64,000 bases of DNA from Cryptosporidium bovis (taxonomy: Eukaryota > Apicomplexa > Conoidasida > Eucoccidiorida > Cryptosporidiidae). The notes below the pieces were generated by a model that saw only the letters and a list, made by a program, of their open reading frames with translations, was not told where the DNA came from and ran no database searches. The stretch is taken from the NCBI GenBank assembly GCA_009768925.2, contig VHIT02000046.1, positions 1-64,000 of the forward strand, written 5' to 3'. A program made the position numbers and the translations under genes. The first letter of the stretch is position 1; the number at the start of each line of letters is the position of its first letter. This document shows positions 30,397 to 41,880 of the stretch, one piece after another.

Positions 30397-31159
30397 ACAT
30401 AAATAGACTAATCCATCAAATTCTTTTCCTTAATCACTACTTTAAAATGATATAATTAATTCAAGTATGAGGAAAGAAAGAGTAGTTGACGATTCGATTT
30501 TAATATTAATGGCAATGATGATAATAAAAGATTGATAAATCTAAGCAAAGCCTGATTGAATTAAGTCCAATTATTTCTTTTATCTTGTCTTCGTTCGCGT
30601 TTCCTTATTTCTCTCTATGATTGAAGGAACAAATTTCACAGTAGACATAAAATATGCTTAGAAAAACAAAAAATTGGTTTAATAATACACTCTTAATCTA
30701 AAAAAAGAATTAAAACGGCTTCAGTACAAATAAACATTCTGAAAATATATAATCAAAAAACACTTTGTATTTAAACATAAACAACAAAGTCAAAGACTTG
30801 TTCGCTGGAACGATTATATCAAAAATAAAGTCCATTTGTTTGAGATTCCGGACTTCTTTCCTTGAAAATTTGATAAATCAAGGCAAATAAGGAGACAAAT
30901 TTAAATAAACAGACAAAAGATTGTAGTAGTTAATAATTGATAATAGGTACCTTTTTATTTCCTTTTGGGTTTTGCTTCTATAATAAAACTAGTTTTCCCT
31001 AGCACTCGAGTGAAAAACCAAGTTCTTAATTTGTATAAATTTATAATAATTGTTTACGTACCAACCGAAAAATGTATGACGAAATCAAATTTTTCAAGTA
31101 AATAATCATGTATTGACAATAATAGATCGGACAATTTATGCAACAGGATAACCTTTAGG
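30397..31159. other. Convergent intergenic region, about 0.76 kb
   Basis: Lies between the stops of the secreted orphan (+) and the giant PH protein (-). It must hold both 3' ends. No gene or notable repeat. Confidence 0.5.
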
Positions 31160-34100
31160 CTAGTGTTGTTTTGGTATCACGATAGGATTAAGATACTGAC
31201 ATAATCTCTTTTTAACAAGAGTTTCTGAGAAATTTTGGCCCCAAATACACTTTGACTTTTGTATTAATTCATCTATTTCCGAAACCCATATACCAGCTAA
31301 CTTAGGGTTTGGAGCTCTAAAGTATATGGAAAAGTTTTTGCTATCCACAAAATAATTGTTGTTAGCAGTTTGTGAGGAGTTCAACCTTGATTCCGCTGCA
31401 CTAGTGTTATTACCGCTGCCAACATTACCTCCACCTGTCTCTCCATCAACAGAGTTACCATGAGCTGATTGATTTGCTATTGAGGATACACCATTTATCT
31501 TAATTTTTTGAGGATTGTTATTACTAGCAGTGGCAGATGACGACAAGCTATTAGTAACTGCACTACTACCATTGTTTGCGTCATGGCAAAGAGTTTCAGA
31601 ATCTCTATCACCCCAAAAAATAATAAATCCAGTCCTAGTAAGATCTTGCGGATCAATGCAAATACGAGTAATCCTACCTTCTGGTAAAGGCCTAATTGAG
31701 AAAATATCTAGAATGTTAAGTCTATGCATGCTTTCATAGATAACAATTGTTAAGTCTTCAATGAAGAGGAATCCAGACCTCCATTCACTATTTTTTGGAG
31801 TTTGTCTTGAGTATTTATAGTTGACGGGACCGAAATATACCCTTGGGTTATAATTTCCAATGCCTGTTATAAAGTTATTTGGATAATAGCATATGTTGTT
31901 ATCTGATTCTAAGAGTAATTCAAGAGCCGATTTTTCAGTAGTAGGTGGTTTTAAAAAACAAGAGTAGTTTGCAATATATTTTCCAAAAATAGTTTTATTA
32001 AGTATTTTGGAGGGATGTGTATCCTTTTGAAATTTTAATATTAAAGAAAGATCTTTTCCATCTTCAGTTGTACGTCGGGTATTTCTTACATCTAGATTTG
32101 TATTTGGAGCAAGACCAAATAAGCAGTTTGGTATGTACACTTGGGAATAGTAATTATACACGCAATTCCACCACTTTTCGTCTTTTTCCATCATCATATT
32201 TAAAACGAAATCAGATAATCTGGGCCCCGAGGCTGTTCCCAGTCCGAGTCCTCCGGACACTCCCGCTCCGAATACAGAAGTGAAACCATTCGTAATGTTT
32301 AAGTAAGTTGGTGAGTAAATTAACATCCTTCCCATCAAAAACGAGGCTATTATGCCTCTTTCATTTGTCTCATCTCCGGAAACTTGAGAAGGAACTTCTA
32401 AAGAAAACGATCTTTTAAGATTGAGGTTGGAGGAAGTGGACGACGAAGAGGAAGACGACTGAAGAGAGGATGGACCAATAACCTCAGACATGTTAATATT
32501 TGATTTAGAGCTGTTTGTAAGCTCATCCGCAACCGAACAGCCACCTGGTCCTGGTAATGAAGTACTTAAAATCCCATGTCCAGATACCGCTCCATTACTA
32601 GGTCCAATTCCAAATCCCAACGTTGTCTGACTAGGTGTATTACTATGCTCCACCAATAAATAAGGTGGTTTAGTTACGTCAAAGCTGATATTGTTTATTC
32701 TTCTATTTCTATTATTAGCAATAACATTCAGAGATGAAAGAGGATTATTAGAAATAGACAAACCTGGATTGCCATCTACTCCAGAAATATTAAAACTACT
32801 ACCACCGGTACCAGATGCATCGGAAGATGAAAAGTAACAGTGATTATGATGAATATGTTGTTGCCCATGGTTATTTGCAGTTCCCTGTAAAATGAGGCTA
32901 CCAATGCTCCTTAGAAGATTCATCTGTCTAGTCCAAGAGTATTCGCTTTCTTTACTCCAATTAATTCCAGAGTAAGTATTATAGTTTTCAGAGTGGAATG
33001 GAGAAGTAGCGATGTTCTGAGCAGGTAGTATCAAATTCCTTGTAATAGGAATAGGATGAGTATTTGATGGCTCTACCAAATAACCAGCACTACTGGCGTC
33101 TTGAATTCTGTCTAATTCAAGAGATAGATTACTTCCCATATTAAAAACGGTGCTTGCTCCGCCAATGGAATTCCTTCCATCCTGCAATAACAAGTGATCG
33201 GGGTTACAACCTTTGTCTTCAAATCTAAGAGTTGCCACCATATTTAAAAATGAATGAACATCAAACATTCTGTATTTTTCCTGAAACTCCCTACATTTTT
33301 CATAAAGAGAAATTTTCTGAGAAATAAGAATGTCATGCAAATCAGCTAATATAATCAAACACTCTCTTACTTCCTCTTCTGACATGCAATCTTGGAAGAA
33401 GTGTCCAAAAATATCCCAGTCCTCTAATAACTTCGCTGCGATAAGTTTGCTGTTTTCTGAAATATAAAGATCACCAAATTCATTTACAACATCCCCATTT
33501 GCTGTTGGAAAGTTTCCAGAATCGTTGTTGCTTACAATTCCATTAATGTTCATCTCTGATATACAGGAGTAGTAAACGGAAAATAAAAGCAAAGATTCTA
33601 TGTAAACTCTAACAGTATATTCCAAAACAAGTTTTGACACCATACTAAAGAGTCTTTTTTTAAGGGAGATCTTGAGTATTCTTAGTTGAGGGCGTAAGTG
33701 TTCTTTAAGCAAACTAGACATGTCCAAAGAAAGGAAGTAGTTAGCCCAGCTAATCGTATCATTGCTTTCATTATTATTGCCAATATGTTTGTCATCTATA
33801 TTCGTTAAATTATCATTATTACCAACGTTTACTCCATCTACACCATCTGTATTTTCCGAACCTTCCAATGGAGAAGTCATTGAATTGGGGGTTTCACCAC
33901 CACTCGGACCACTGGTAGTGCTGTTCAGGTGCTTATAAGATTCCTCATACCTCTCCTTAAGAGCTCCAACAAAGTATTCTTGAAGTTTTTTGTGCAAATC
34001 TTTACAGGTTCTAATTGTAAGATACATTTGAGAGATGTTAAACAAAAGCGCGGATCTCCTAGTCTCGTTCCTCAGGTTCCTGGGTACAAACATATCTAGA

Positions 34101-37100
34101 TCTGCAAAACATTCCTCATTTATTGTGTTCATGAAATGCCCGTTGTTCCCTCCTATATTCTCCAATATATTGCTATTGCTTTTGTTGCCGTTGTTACTGT
34201 TGTTATTATTGCTAATACCTACAGCTACAACAGTAGCTGTAACTCCAGTAGTCATCTGTGTACTGGAGACGAGAGACTCCCTACCAATTAACCCCTCCGA
34301 TTCTAGATTACTCATAGTCCCTGTATTGTCCGCAGCAATATTAAGGGGAATTCCATCTCCACCAATACTACCCATTTTGATGGAGGTTTCCATTGAACCC
34401 AAAGATGATATAGCCATGCCATTTGCCATGTTTAAGCCATTTCCAGGAGCTCCAGGCAACAAAGAGCCGACTCCACTACTCGTAACACATGAATTATTCG
34501 GTAAATCAACCTCTATTGATTGTGTGTTATTGTTCTTGCTCAAAACTACTCTGCTAGAAACATTAAGATCTAAAACAGTATTGTTAGAAACGTTAACACC
34601 ACCCCCAACACTAGCAGAACTCACTGGATTATTACCACTAGTACTCTCTTCTAGTGATATATTTGCAGCTCCTCCAATATCACCATTCAGAGAAATAGAA
34701 GTTTCATTAATATTATTACTAGCAACTATATTGCCATTTAAACAGATGTTATTAACACTATTGTTATTACTATTATCATTGTTAGTACCAAACAAATAGC
34801 CATTAAAATAGTGATTGTCCTTAACAAATTCTTGTTCAAATTTCAATACAACAAAAGGAGTCCACCTTTCTAAGAGAAGGTCAAGTTCATCACATTTGTG
34901 AATACATTGCTCAATTTCATTCAAAATTCCACATATAACCTCAGTAGTGATGACAGTAACAGAATAGTCTAATTCCATATCCGTTATTCCATCTATACCG
35001 ACACAGTCTCCCAAATGAAATTCCCTGAGAGTAAACAAATAATCACCAAAACACCTTTCTTTGTTCTCAACAAGGCTCGGAACAGGTTTGAAAAAGAATT
35101 TTTGAGAATTGATGTCAGAATCAGTGATCTTACATATATTGTAAAGCACAACATCTCTAAGTACCATCTGAAATTGCATAATAGCATGTTGTATCACCAC
35201 AAAAACAATATTTCTTACCTCTACTGATAAATTATAAAGCTTTAGAGACGAGAAAAAATTAGCAAGTGAATAAATTGTTCCAAATACCTTCGAGATTAAT
35301 GTAGTATGTAAATTTCCAGTCTCCTTATCTCTATATGTTCTACCAAAATGACAAGTATCGTAAATAAGTCTAAATATAGATTTGAAGTATGGTTTGATTA
35401 CCTTTCTTGCATATAGCCCAGCATAGCAAATAATAAGGTACTTAAAACTGGAGTCAAAGATGCCACACAGCTCATAACTAACGCGAATTTCAACAAGAAA
35501 GTCAAGTATACTGAGAATCTCACACTCTTTGATAAACTCAGTCCTTGTATTAAAACATTCATAAACAACACTCAACACAGGCAAAAGGTACTTTTCGTGA
35601 ATAAATCTTAACACGTCAATTCTCGGTGAATTTATGACTCTTATGGAAGCCTGTTTAAGATCCTTGATTGTTGAGTTAAATACAGTCAAACCATGTAGTA
35701 TTCTTGAAATTGGTATTGTTACGAAACAACTACTAATGTGACAAATCAGTTTTTTTTCCAAACAGCTTTTACAAAAAGAGCCTCCACTTATAATAGCCAA
35801 ATCGCCGTTATTTGGAACACAATTGCACCTGAACTCTAAATTTCTTATACCAAATACGCCTGTCATCCCATTACTCTTTTTGCTATCTACTATAGACGCT
35901 ATTCCGCTCAAGTCCTCATCATTAACTCCGCCACCACCACCACTTAGAATATAGTAAAGTGTCTTATAAAAGAGTTTAGAAGCGTTTTCCTCCATCAAAG
36001 TCTTTGGAACACTATCAAAGGCTCTAACTTCATCGTTTAACGTCCTCATCCTTTGTTCTTTTGCCGCATGCCTTGCCCTGCAACTAGCTATTAAAGCCTC
36101 TCTCCAAATCTCCGCATCTGGTCCAAATACTGACACTATCCTCATGGACACTTTCTCTGTTTGTGAACTAACGAACGAGTTTGAATACAAACTACCAGCT
36201 CCACCAGAATTCTGTTGATCTTGTGTTGAGATAGATGTATCCATTCCCATGATTTTTCTTGATCCTTTTTGATGAGAAACCAACTGCTCCATTAAACTCA
36301 CTAATTTAAAATGTTTCGACTGTTCATCAGCTTCGTTTTCTGTAGGATTTGCATCAGTTGCACCTAAACATTGCGAATTATTAGGATTAGAGGTAGAATC
36401 AGAATCTAATTTTCCTGTTATATTACCGATGTGACATACATTGTCAACTCCAATAGATGGTTTTTGTTGTTTGTCAGAGTCTCCACTGTTCATATTTCCA
36501 GATACTTCCTCAAGCTCCCCTACTTGGCCATTTATATCCCTGTCTCTATTGCTATCTCCATCAATTCCTTGATCACTCTTTTCATTCAAAGAAGAAACTG
36601 GAATATTACCTTTATCCAAACTTGATTCTTGAAAAGAGGCATCTTCGATGTTATTAACTACAGATGAGCTCGAATTATCACTGTTAGGATTGCCGGAACT
36701 ACCCTCTTTTTCACAACCCCTTATGGTAACATATGTAAGAATATTCTCAAGAGGAACCTGAAGTTTAAATTGGAATCCACTCTGAACTTCTCTAATTTTG
36801 CTTGAAAGCTGAATATTGTCCAACTCAATGACATAAGCTGGATGTGAATCGTCATACTCCGGAGAAAAAAGATACAAACAATCTAGTTGAATATCAAATG
36901 GAAGTATTGACGAAACAGATGGGGGTAAAATGTTTTTATTGCTTTGATATGTGGCTCCTGGTGAATCGCCACTTCCTTTTTTGCTATTTGAACCTGAAAC
37001 AAAGTTCTCTGTTGGTTTTGCTTCCAATATATTCCCTCTATCCGATGAAGGCCTTAGGGAAATATTGTTAGGAAGAGGAAAGAAGGCTTCATTATTTGCT

Positions 37101-39229
37101 ATTGGTCTTGAAGAAATTAAAAGTGCAAAGTATTTTTTTAGTGGAACTAAAGAGGACGAAGATGAGTACTGACTGCTCAAGGTTCCCATGGAGTATCCAC
37201 TATTGTTGCTTCCACTACTACTTCCAATAACACTACTATTATTGTTGCTATTAATAATTCCATTATTGTTATTATTGGTAGTGTTAATTACAACGTTAGG
37301 GTTGCCTAAATTGCTGCTATTTCCAGCTGATTCATTGCCATTATGATTTACATCATCATCGTTGCCTGTGTTAGTGCCACTGTTGTCCAAACCACCAATT
37401 ACACTATTTTCCGTATTTACACCTTCAGCAGAATTGCTATCTGAGCCATTATTACCAATGTTATCGTTACCAGTACCAGTATCAGTACTTCCACTATGAT
37501 TATTTGCATCATCATTTCCTGTATCACAATTGTTTGTATTTGTACCTGCAGAATTCAAGTCCGCATCAAGACCACTTGAACTAGTTGAAAAATTATTGTT
37601 ACTAAAATTAGAAGAAGACAATGTGTTACTAGACTGATTAATTTGTACAGCTCCAGTTCCCTCTGATACATTAAAAATTGGACCTATTTCAACATAAACA
37701 GTACCAAAAAGCACATTATCCAAGTGCGATCTCACTCTTACTGCATTTTGAAAAAGATTAGACCATTCAAACTGTTGCGAATTTTCCATAAAGAAGGGAA
37801 TGTTGTGATTTAAAATCCCAGAATTGCAAGGCAAATTAAACCTTGTTATTCTAGGAGTGTTGTTACCATTACTTAAATCACCCCCCGTTTCACCTCCTCC
37901 TAAAGCGGCTGAAATAGGGGCTATCATGTTGTTTATTGGTGTTGGTGTTAAAGAAGATTCCAAACCTATAAAATCCATATTACTTATCTTATTTATCCTC
38001 ACACTTTTTCCTCTAAAAGTGCCATAAAAGTACGATGAAGACTTTTTTCTATTATTTGTATTTAAACTGCGACAAGAATAGCCTATAAAATCTTCAGATC
38101 TATATTGATTGGTGTTTATAACAGAACTGAATGAGCTTGTACAAAAAGATGAGCTTCTTGGAATCGAACTCTTACTACAATGCTCAATCTTGTTACCACT
38201 GTCGTTTCCACCACTACCATCTCTAGTTGCAATGGCTGAATTATTGTAATACTTGAAACCAAATGTAGAGTCGAACCATAACTTTGATAGTGGATTTTGT
38301 ATATTTTTCACGTTTAAAAACAATTTTTTGCCTCTCAAAGAGAATGTTAAGGGAGCATTATCCTCTTTAGCCCATTTTACTACTCTTTGTGTCTTGAGAG
38401 CCTCCGAAAGGTAATTTTGAATGCCACCAGAATTTTCTACCAAATGTTTTGTAAAGTCATATTGAGCAGACGCCTCCTTCAAAGTTTCTATCCTAGCAAC
38501 CGAGTTAACGACCATACATATTGATTCAAGCCAAATATCTTTATCTCCTGGAGAAAGCGCCTTTAAACAGTAGTCTCTTCCATGAGTTCTAATAACAAAG
38601 TTCAAGGCGTCCTCTATGTGTATTGCAATAACGCTCGACAAATTAATCGAACCTTGTGGTTGCTGATCTTTAAATGTCGGTTCTTCTCTCCAGTAAAGAA
38701 GTGCATTGTCTGTTATATTAAGTCTGAAAAATCGTTTCTGGAATCCCTTAAAAGCAGTTGGACTTAGCTTTTCCAAGTACGAACCAACCAACGGATTTAG
38801 CCTGGACGAAGACGGAAGCATAAACGGTTCCAACAATTTATTGGGTGTAGAACCAACTGTTTCCGTTGTTTTTACTGCATTATTTGAATTTACATTGTCA
38901 TTCAAACTGCTGCTACCTTCAATACCTTTGTTGTTACCACTATTATTTACTTCTGTATTAATCTCGTCGACAACACTCCCTACTTCTTTTTTATTGACCA
39001 GATTGTCATTACCTAGTGAATCAGGAGAGGGATTTAAAGTTCTAGAAGAATATTCCGGGTTTCCACTCCCTCCCTGAGCACTCGGACGCCCATTGTCGCC
39101 ACAAGCAACACTCGACGCATCTTCCCTGCATACTTTTGAGGAACCTCCTTTCGAATTATCGTTATTAAGTATCCTGTTATCTTCAACTACACGGTCCTGT
39201 GTAATTGGTATCTGTGAATCACTACTCAT
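31160..39229 (-). CDS. Giant PH-domain protein
   Basis: 2689 residues in one uninterrupted frame. An N-terminal PH domain (about 149-245) reads SYLEKLSPTAFKGFQKRFFRL ... LNFVIRTHGRDYCLKA ... DKDIWLESI, with the expected final-helix Trp. Long Ser/Asn/Gly disordered blocks follow (about 510-660 and 1600-1750). Between them is an alpha-helical region (about 1200-1500 and 1790-2050). A second PH-like fold is possible near the C terminus (about 2500-2670; WRSGFLFIEDLTIVIYESMHRLNILDIF ... IWVSEIDELI). No TM or signal peptide. Role presumably phosphoinositide-dependent membrane recruitment. I do not recognise the helical core; exocyst/tether-like or dynein-linked scaffolds are possibilities, without support. 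Codons in the disordered blocks are GC-richer than neighbouring genes. Confidence 0.7.
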   Translation of the reverse strand: MSSDSQIPITQDRVVEDNRILNNDNSKGGSSKVCREDASSVACGDNGRPSAQGGSGNPEYSSRTLNPSPDSLGNDNLVNKKEVGSVVDEINTEVNNSGNNKGIEGSSSLNDNVNSNNAVKTTETVGSTPNKLLEPFMLPSSSRLNPLVGSYLEKLSPTAFKGFQKRFFRLNITDNALLYWREEPTFKDQQPQGSINLSSVIAIHIEDALNFVIRTHGRDYCLKALSPGDKDIWLESICMVVNSVARIETLKEASAQYDFTKHLVENSGGIQNYLSEALKTQRVVKWAKEDNAPLTFSLRGKKLFLNVKNIQNPLSKLWFDSTFGFKYYNNSAIATRDGSGGNDSGNKIEHCSKSSIPRSSSFCTSSFSSVINTNQYRSEDFIGYSCRSLNTNNRKKSSSYFYGTFRGKSVRINKISNMDFIGLESSLTPTPINNMIAPISAALGGGETGGDLSNGNNTPRITRFNLPCNSGILNHNIPFFMENSQQFEWSNLFQNAVRVRSHLDNVLFGTVYVEIGPIFNVSEGTGAVQINQSSNTLSSSNFSNNNFSTSSSGLDADLNSAGTNTNNCDTGNDDANNHSGSTDTGTGNDNIGNNGSDSNSAEGVNTENSVIGGLDNSGTNTGNDDDVNHNGNESAGNSSNLGNPNVVINTTNNNNNGIINSNNNSSVIGSSSGSNNSGYSMGTLSSQYSSSSSLVPLKKYFALLISSRPIANNEAFFPLPNNISLRPSSDRGNILEAKPTENFVSGSNSKKGSGDSPGATYQSNKNILPPSVSSILPFDIQLDCLYLFSPEYDDSHPAYVIELDNIQLSSKIREVQSGFQFKLQVPLENILTYVTIRGCEKEGSSGNPNSDNSSSSVVNNIEDASFQESSLDKGNIPVSSLNEKSDQGIDGDSNRDRDINGQVGELEEVSGNMNSGDSDKQQKPSIGVDNVCHIGNITGKLDSDSTSNPNNSQCLGATDANPTENEADEQSKHFKLVSLMEQLVSHQKGSRKIMGMDTSISTQDQQNSGGAGSLYSNSFVSSQTEKVSMRIVSVFGPDAEIWREALIASCRARHAAKEQRMRTLNDEVRAFDSVPKTLMEENASKLFYKTLYYILSGGGGGVNDEDLSGIASIVDSKKSNGMTGVFGIRNLEFRCNCVPNNGDLAIISGGSFCKSCLEKKLICHISSCFVTIPISRILHGLTVFNSTIKDLKQASIRVINSPRIDVLRFIHEKYLLPVLSVVYECFNTRTEFIKECEILSILDFLVEIRVSYELCGIFDSSFKYLIICYAGLYARKVIKPYFKSIFRLIYDTCHFGRTYRDKETGNLHTTLISKVFGTIYSLANFFSSLKLYNLSVEVRNIVFVVIQHAIMQFQMVLRDVVLYNICKITDSDINSQKFFFKPVPSLVENKERCFGDYLFTLREFHLGDCVGIDGITDMELDYSVTVITTEVICGILNEIEQCIHKCDELDLLLERWTPFVVLKFEQEFVKDNHYFNGYLFGTNNDNSNNNSVNNICLNGNIVASNNINETSISLNGDIGGAANISLEESTSGNNPVSSASVGGGVNVSNNTVLDLNVSSRVVLSKNNNTQSIEVDLPNNSCVTSSGVGSLLPGAPGNGLNMANGMAISSLGSMETSIKMGSIGGDGIPLNIAADNTGTMSNLESEGLIGRESLVSSTQMTTGVTATVVAVGISNNNNSNNGNKSNSNILENIGGNNGHFMNTINEECFADLDMFVPRNLRNETRRSALLFNISQMYLTIRTCKDLHKKLQEYFVGALKERYEESYKHLNSTTSGPSGGETPNSMTSPLEGSENTDGVDGVNVGNNDNLTNIDDKHIGNNNESNDTISWANYFLSLDMSSLLKEHLRPQLRILKISLKKRLFSMVSKLVLEYTVRVYIESLLLFSVYYSCISEMNINGIVSNNDSGNFPTANGDVVNEFGDLYISENSKLIAAKLLEDWDIFGHFFQDCMSEEEVRECLIILADLHDILISQKISLYEKCREFQEKYRMFDVHSFLNMVATLRFEDKGCNPDHLLLQDGRNSIGGASTVFNMGSNLSLELDRIQDASSAGYLVEPSNTHPIPITRNLILPAQNIATSPFHSENYNTYSGINWSKESEYSWTRQMNLLRSIGSLILQGTANNHGQQHIHHNHCYFSSSDASGTGGSSFNISGVDGNPGLSISNNPLSSLNVIANNRNRRINNISFDVTKPPYLLVEHSNTPSQTTLGFGIGPSNGAVSGHGILSTSLPGPGGCSVADELTNSSKSNINMSEVIGPSSLQSSSSSSSTSSNLNLKRSFSLEVPSQVSGDETNERGIIASFLMGRMLIYSPTYLNITNGFTSVFGAGVSGGLGLGTASGPRLSDFVLNMMMEKDEKWWNCVYNYYSQVYIPNCLFGLAPNTNLDVRNTRRTTEDGKDLSLILKFQKDTHPSKILNKTIFGKYIANYSCFLKPPTTEKSALELLLESDNNICYYPNNFITGIGNYNPRVYFGPVNYKYSRQTPKNSEWRSGFLFIEDLTIVIYESMHRLNILDIFSIRPLPEGRITRICIDPQDLTRTGFIIFWGDRDSETLCHDANNGSSAVTNSLSSSATASNNNPQKIKINGVSSIANQSAHGNSVDGETGGGNVGSGNNTSAAESRLNSSQTANNNYFVDSKNFSIYFRAPNPKLAGIWVSEIDELIQKSKCIWGQNFSETLVKKRLCQYLNPIVIPKQH

Positions 39230-40650
39230 CTGTAATATATAAATATTAGTATATTACCAATAATAATATAAAATATATTGTATAATTCACTTGTTAATAT
39301 AGAAAAACCACCTAACCTTAAAGCAATAGATATATTACTAATTTGAATAACACAACAAAAAATTGTAAGTATATATTTTCCTTGCTTATTTAATACGAGG
39401 ATTTATATAAAAGTTCACTTACTGTATCAATTATCGCCCTTTTACTGAAATATATTCTAGTAAAAAGGGAATTTTATTTGTCTTTAAATTTAATTCAAAC
39501 TACACAAAATAGAAAAGTTTTTTATTGAAATCCAGTACAATGCTCACTCAGAACTTTTTTTCTGCATCTTAGCCTTTTCTTTACACACCTAAATATAATA
39601 TATAATACGTATTTACATATGCATTTAAACTATTTTATTTTCTAATTACACGCTTATATACTCGATATATATAAATAACCTCCAAACACTTTAATAAACC
39701 AAAAATATAAATTTCTCCTCGCCCAAGTACCTTTGTCAACAATGATTAGACTTAATCCAAAGTGAATAATAAACAATAAATTCTTGTTTCCTGTGATATT
39801 TTATTCCCAGTCAAATATATCAAAATTTAGTAATGGAGTGAAAGCAAATTCTCTAGCAACTTATATAGATTTATTATAATTCCAACGATTCAAAAAACAG
39901 AATATATACAATCAAAGCGTATTAAATTCAGCGTTTCCAGAAAAACACATACGTCTCTTAATAGTTCTGATCTATTTCTCAAGTTGTCAAAGAGAAGAGT
40001 ACTCTCAGAAATAAGTAATTTCTTTATGGTTTAAACACTAATCTCGAATTCACCTGATTTATGTTTCACTATTAGCTGTATTCTTTACCTTTTAGTTTCT
40101 ACACCAATTATTCTACCATTTATAGTTTGAGAATGAATACATAAGATTCTCCCTCAATTGAGTGCGTTTCCCGACTGCTATACCTACAATTGAATGCCTA
40201 TACTCGGTTTTATTTGCAATATTACTATTTCTAATATTTATTGCTAATATTTTTACCACTATTTTTCTTGCCTCATATATTATCTTTACCTCCATTAATA
40301 CCTATTGCAATTATTACTAATAGCATTCCAATACTTAATACCGGCAATAATAAAATTTGGCGCCTGCTTGGTTGTGGGGGGGGTGAAGAGGGGGTTCGTT
40401 GGCTGTTGATAGTATTGGTATTTAGTGAGAGATAGGGTTTTAAAATATTATGAGATGATAAAGGGAATGCAAATTTACGAGAAATAAAATAGAGCTAAGA
40501 AATAACTTTTTTCCCTTTTTTCTGGAATTTTTTAGTATATAAAAACACAAATATAAATATATAGAATAAGAATACAAAGGTTCGAACAGAATTCACCATC
40601 ACTCTACTGAGATTTATTAACATCATTGTTCCCTTTTGCTACCCTAAAAA
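39230..40650. other. Divergent intergenic region, 1.4 kb, possible cryptic exons
   Basis: Lies between the start of the giant PH gene (-) and SPP (+). It holds minus-strand exon-like pieces: a 60-codon frame at 40113-40295, a short frame around 39940-40020 flanked by a GTATGT-type donor, and a terminal-exon-like stretch ending about 39543 after a TTTAG acceptor. I could not join them into a convincing gene. It also holds an E2F-like site (40356-40363) and a run of eight G (40376-40383). Confidence 0.4.
40356..40363 (+). promoter_or_regulatory. E2F-like TTTGGCGC
   Basis: Exact match to the TTTSGCGC word reported as over-represented in Cryptosporidium promoters and attributed to E2F/DP. It lies 288 bp upstream of SPP. 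Confidence 0.4.
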
Positions 40651-41880
40651 ATGAATAGGTGTTTTTGTCACGATGGTCACTTTAGATTTGGGCTATGTTA
40701 TGTCGTTTTGGCAGTTCAAATGTTAATAACCTACTTCAGACCATTACCTATTATAGTTCAAATGTTAACATCAACTGTTTCCATCATATATATTGGGTCA
40801 TTTCTGTCTCTTTCGCAAACTGTGATTAATCCTATTACAGGTGAGAAGTGCAAAAGTACAGAGTCTTTAACTAGGAAAGACGCAATGTTATCTCCAGTTA
40901 TAGGCTCAGTTGCATTGTTTTCCCTCTATTTGGCATACCGTTTTTTACCAACATACTGGGTAAATCTTTTATTGACTTCTTATTTATTTATTATAGGAAC
41001 GTTCACATTAATGGAGACATTGATGCAATTTGTATCTATTGTGTTCTTTAAATGTGATAACATTACAAAAGAAACTAAATTTGTCTTATGCGATTCACAC
41101 TTCAAACTCGGTGGATATATTGAGAATCCTAACGACCCTAGAGGTTACGAAGTTAAAATAACAATACATCACATTTGGTCACTAGTTATAAGTCTAATTC
41201 TCGGAATTGTTTGGGTTTTAACTGACTCTTGGATAATCCATAATATGTTTGCCATATCATTCTCAATACAAGCTATTTCGTTAATTTCCCTTGGAAACTT
41301 TAAAATTGGTGCGATATTGTTATGTGGTCTGTTTGTTTATGATATATTTTGGGTATTTGGAACAGATGTAATGGTCACAGTTGCAAAATCGTTTCATGGC
41401 CCAGCTAAGTTAATATTCCCGGTTTCTCTTAATCCATGGAAACAAAGTATTCTTGGTCTCGGTGACATTGTCATTCCAGGACTTTTTATTTCGCTCTGTT
41501 TGAGATTTGATCTCAGAGAGTTCTCAAGAACTCAAAAAAACGTATACAGCATGATTAAAAATTCACAGAATACCGCAACTTTCTTCACCGTTCTCATTTC
41601 TTATTCACTAGGACTTATCACAACTGCATGTGTCATGCTATATTTTAAAGCTGCCCAACCCGCTTTGCTTTATTTGGTGCCATTTTGCTTGCTTGCCTTA
41701 TTCGGGTCAGTATTATACAGAAACGAATATATTGACGCTTGGAACTACTCGGAGGAGGACAGCTCTGTTACGAGCGACTCCGATTCCAAAGTGAATCAAT
41801 CCGGAAGCGAAGTTGAACTTACTGGTGACAACTCAAATGACTCACCGAAAACTGAGCTTAAACAAAGAAAAAAAAAGTAG
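40651..41880 (+). CDS. SPP: Signal peptide peptidase (GxGD aspartyl intramembrane protease)
   Basis: 409 residues, polytopic. All three presenilin/SPP signatures are present: FVYDIFWVFGT with catalytic Asp231, GLGDIVIPG with catalytic Asp272, and QPALLYLVP (PAL motif, Pro337-Leu339). It cleaves signal-peptide remnants within the ER membrane and takes part in ER protein turnover. The C-terminal tail is acidic/Ser-rich and ends QRKKK, compatible with ER retrieval. The first TM begins about residue 13 after a short Cys/His-rich N terminus. The gene is intronless. Order of motifs and size match SPP rather than the N-terminally extended SPPL proteins. Confidence 0.93.
   Translation: MNRCFCHDGHFRFGLCYVVLAVQMLITYFRPLPIIVQMLTSTVSIIYIGSFLSLSQTVINPITGEKCKSTESLTRKDAMLSPVIGSVALFSLYLAYRFLPTYWVNLLLTSYLFIIGTFTLMETLMQFVSIVFFKCDNITKETKFVLCDSHFKLGGYIENPNDPRGYEVKITIHHIWSLVISLILGIVWVLTDSWIIHNMFAISFSIQAISLISLGNFKIGAILLCGLFVYDIFWVFGTDVMVTVAKSFHGPAKLIFPVSLNPWKQSILGLGDIVIPGLFISLCLRFDLREFSRTQKNVYSMIKNSQNTATFFTVLISYSLGLITTACVMLYFKAAQPALLYLVPFCLLALFGSVLYRNEYIDAWNYSEEDSSVTSDSDSKVNQSGSEVELTGDNSNDSPKTELKQRKKK

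Noticed and set aside
34035..34799. 254-codon plus-strand frame inside the giant PH gene
   Set aside because: Antisense shadow of Asn/Ser/Gly low complexity; it reads as poly-Leu/Ile/Pro runs with no domain.
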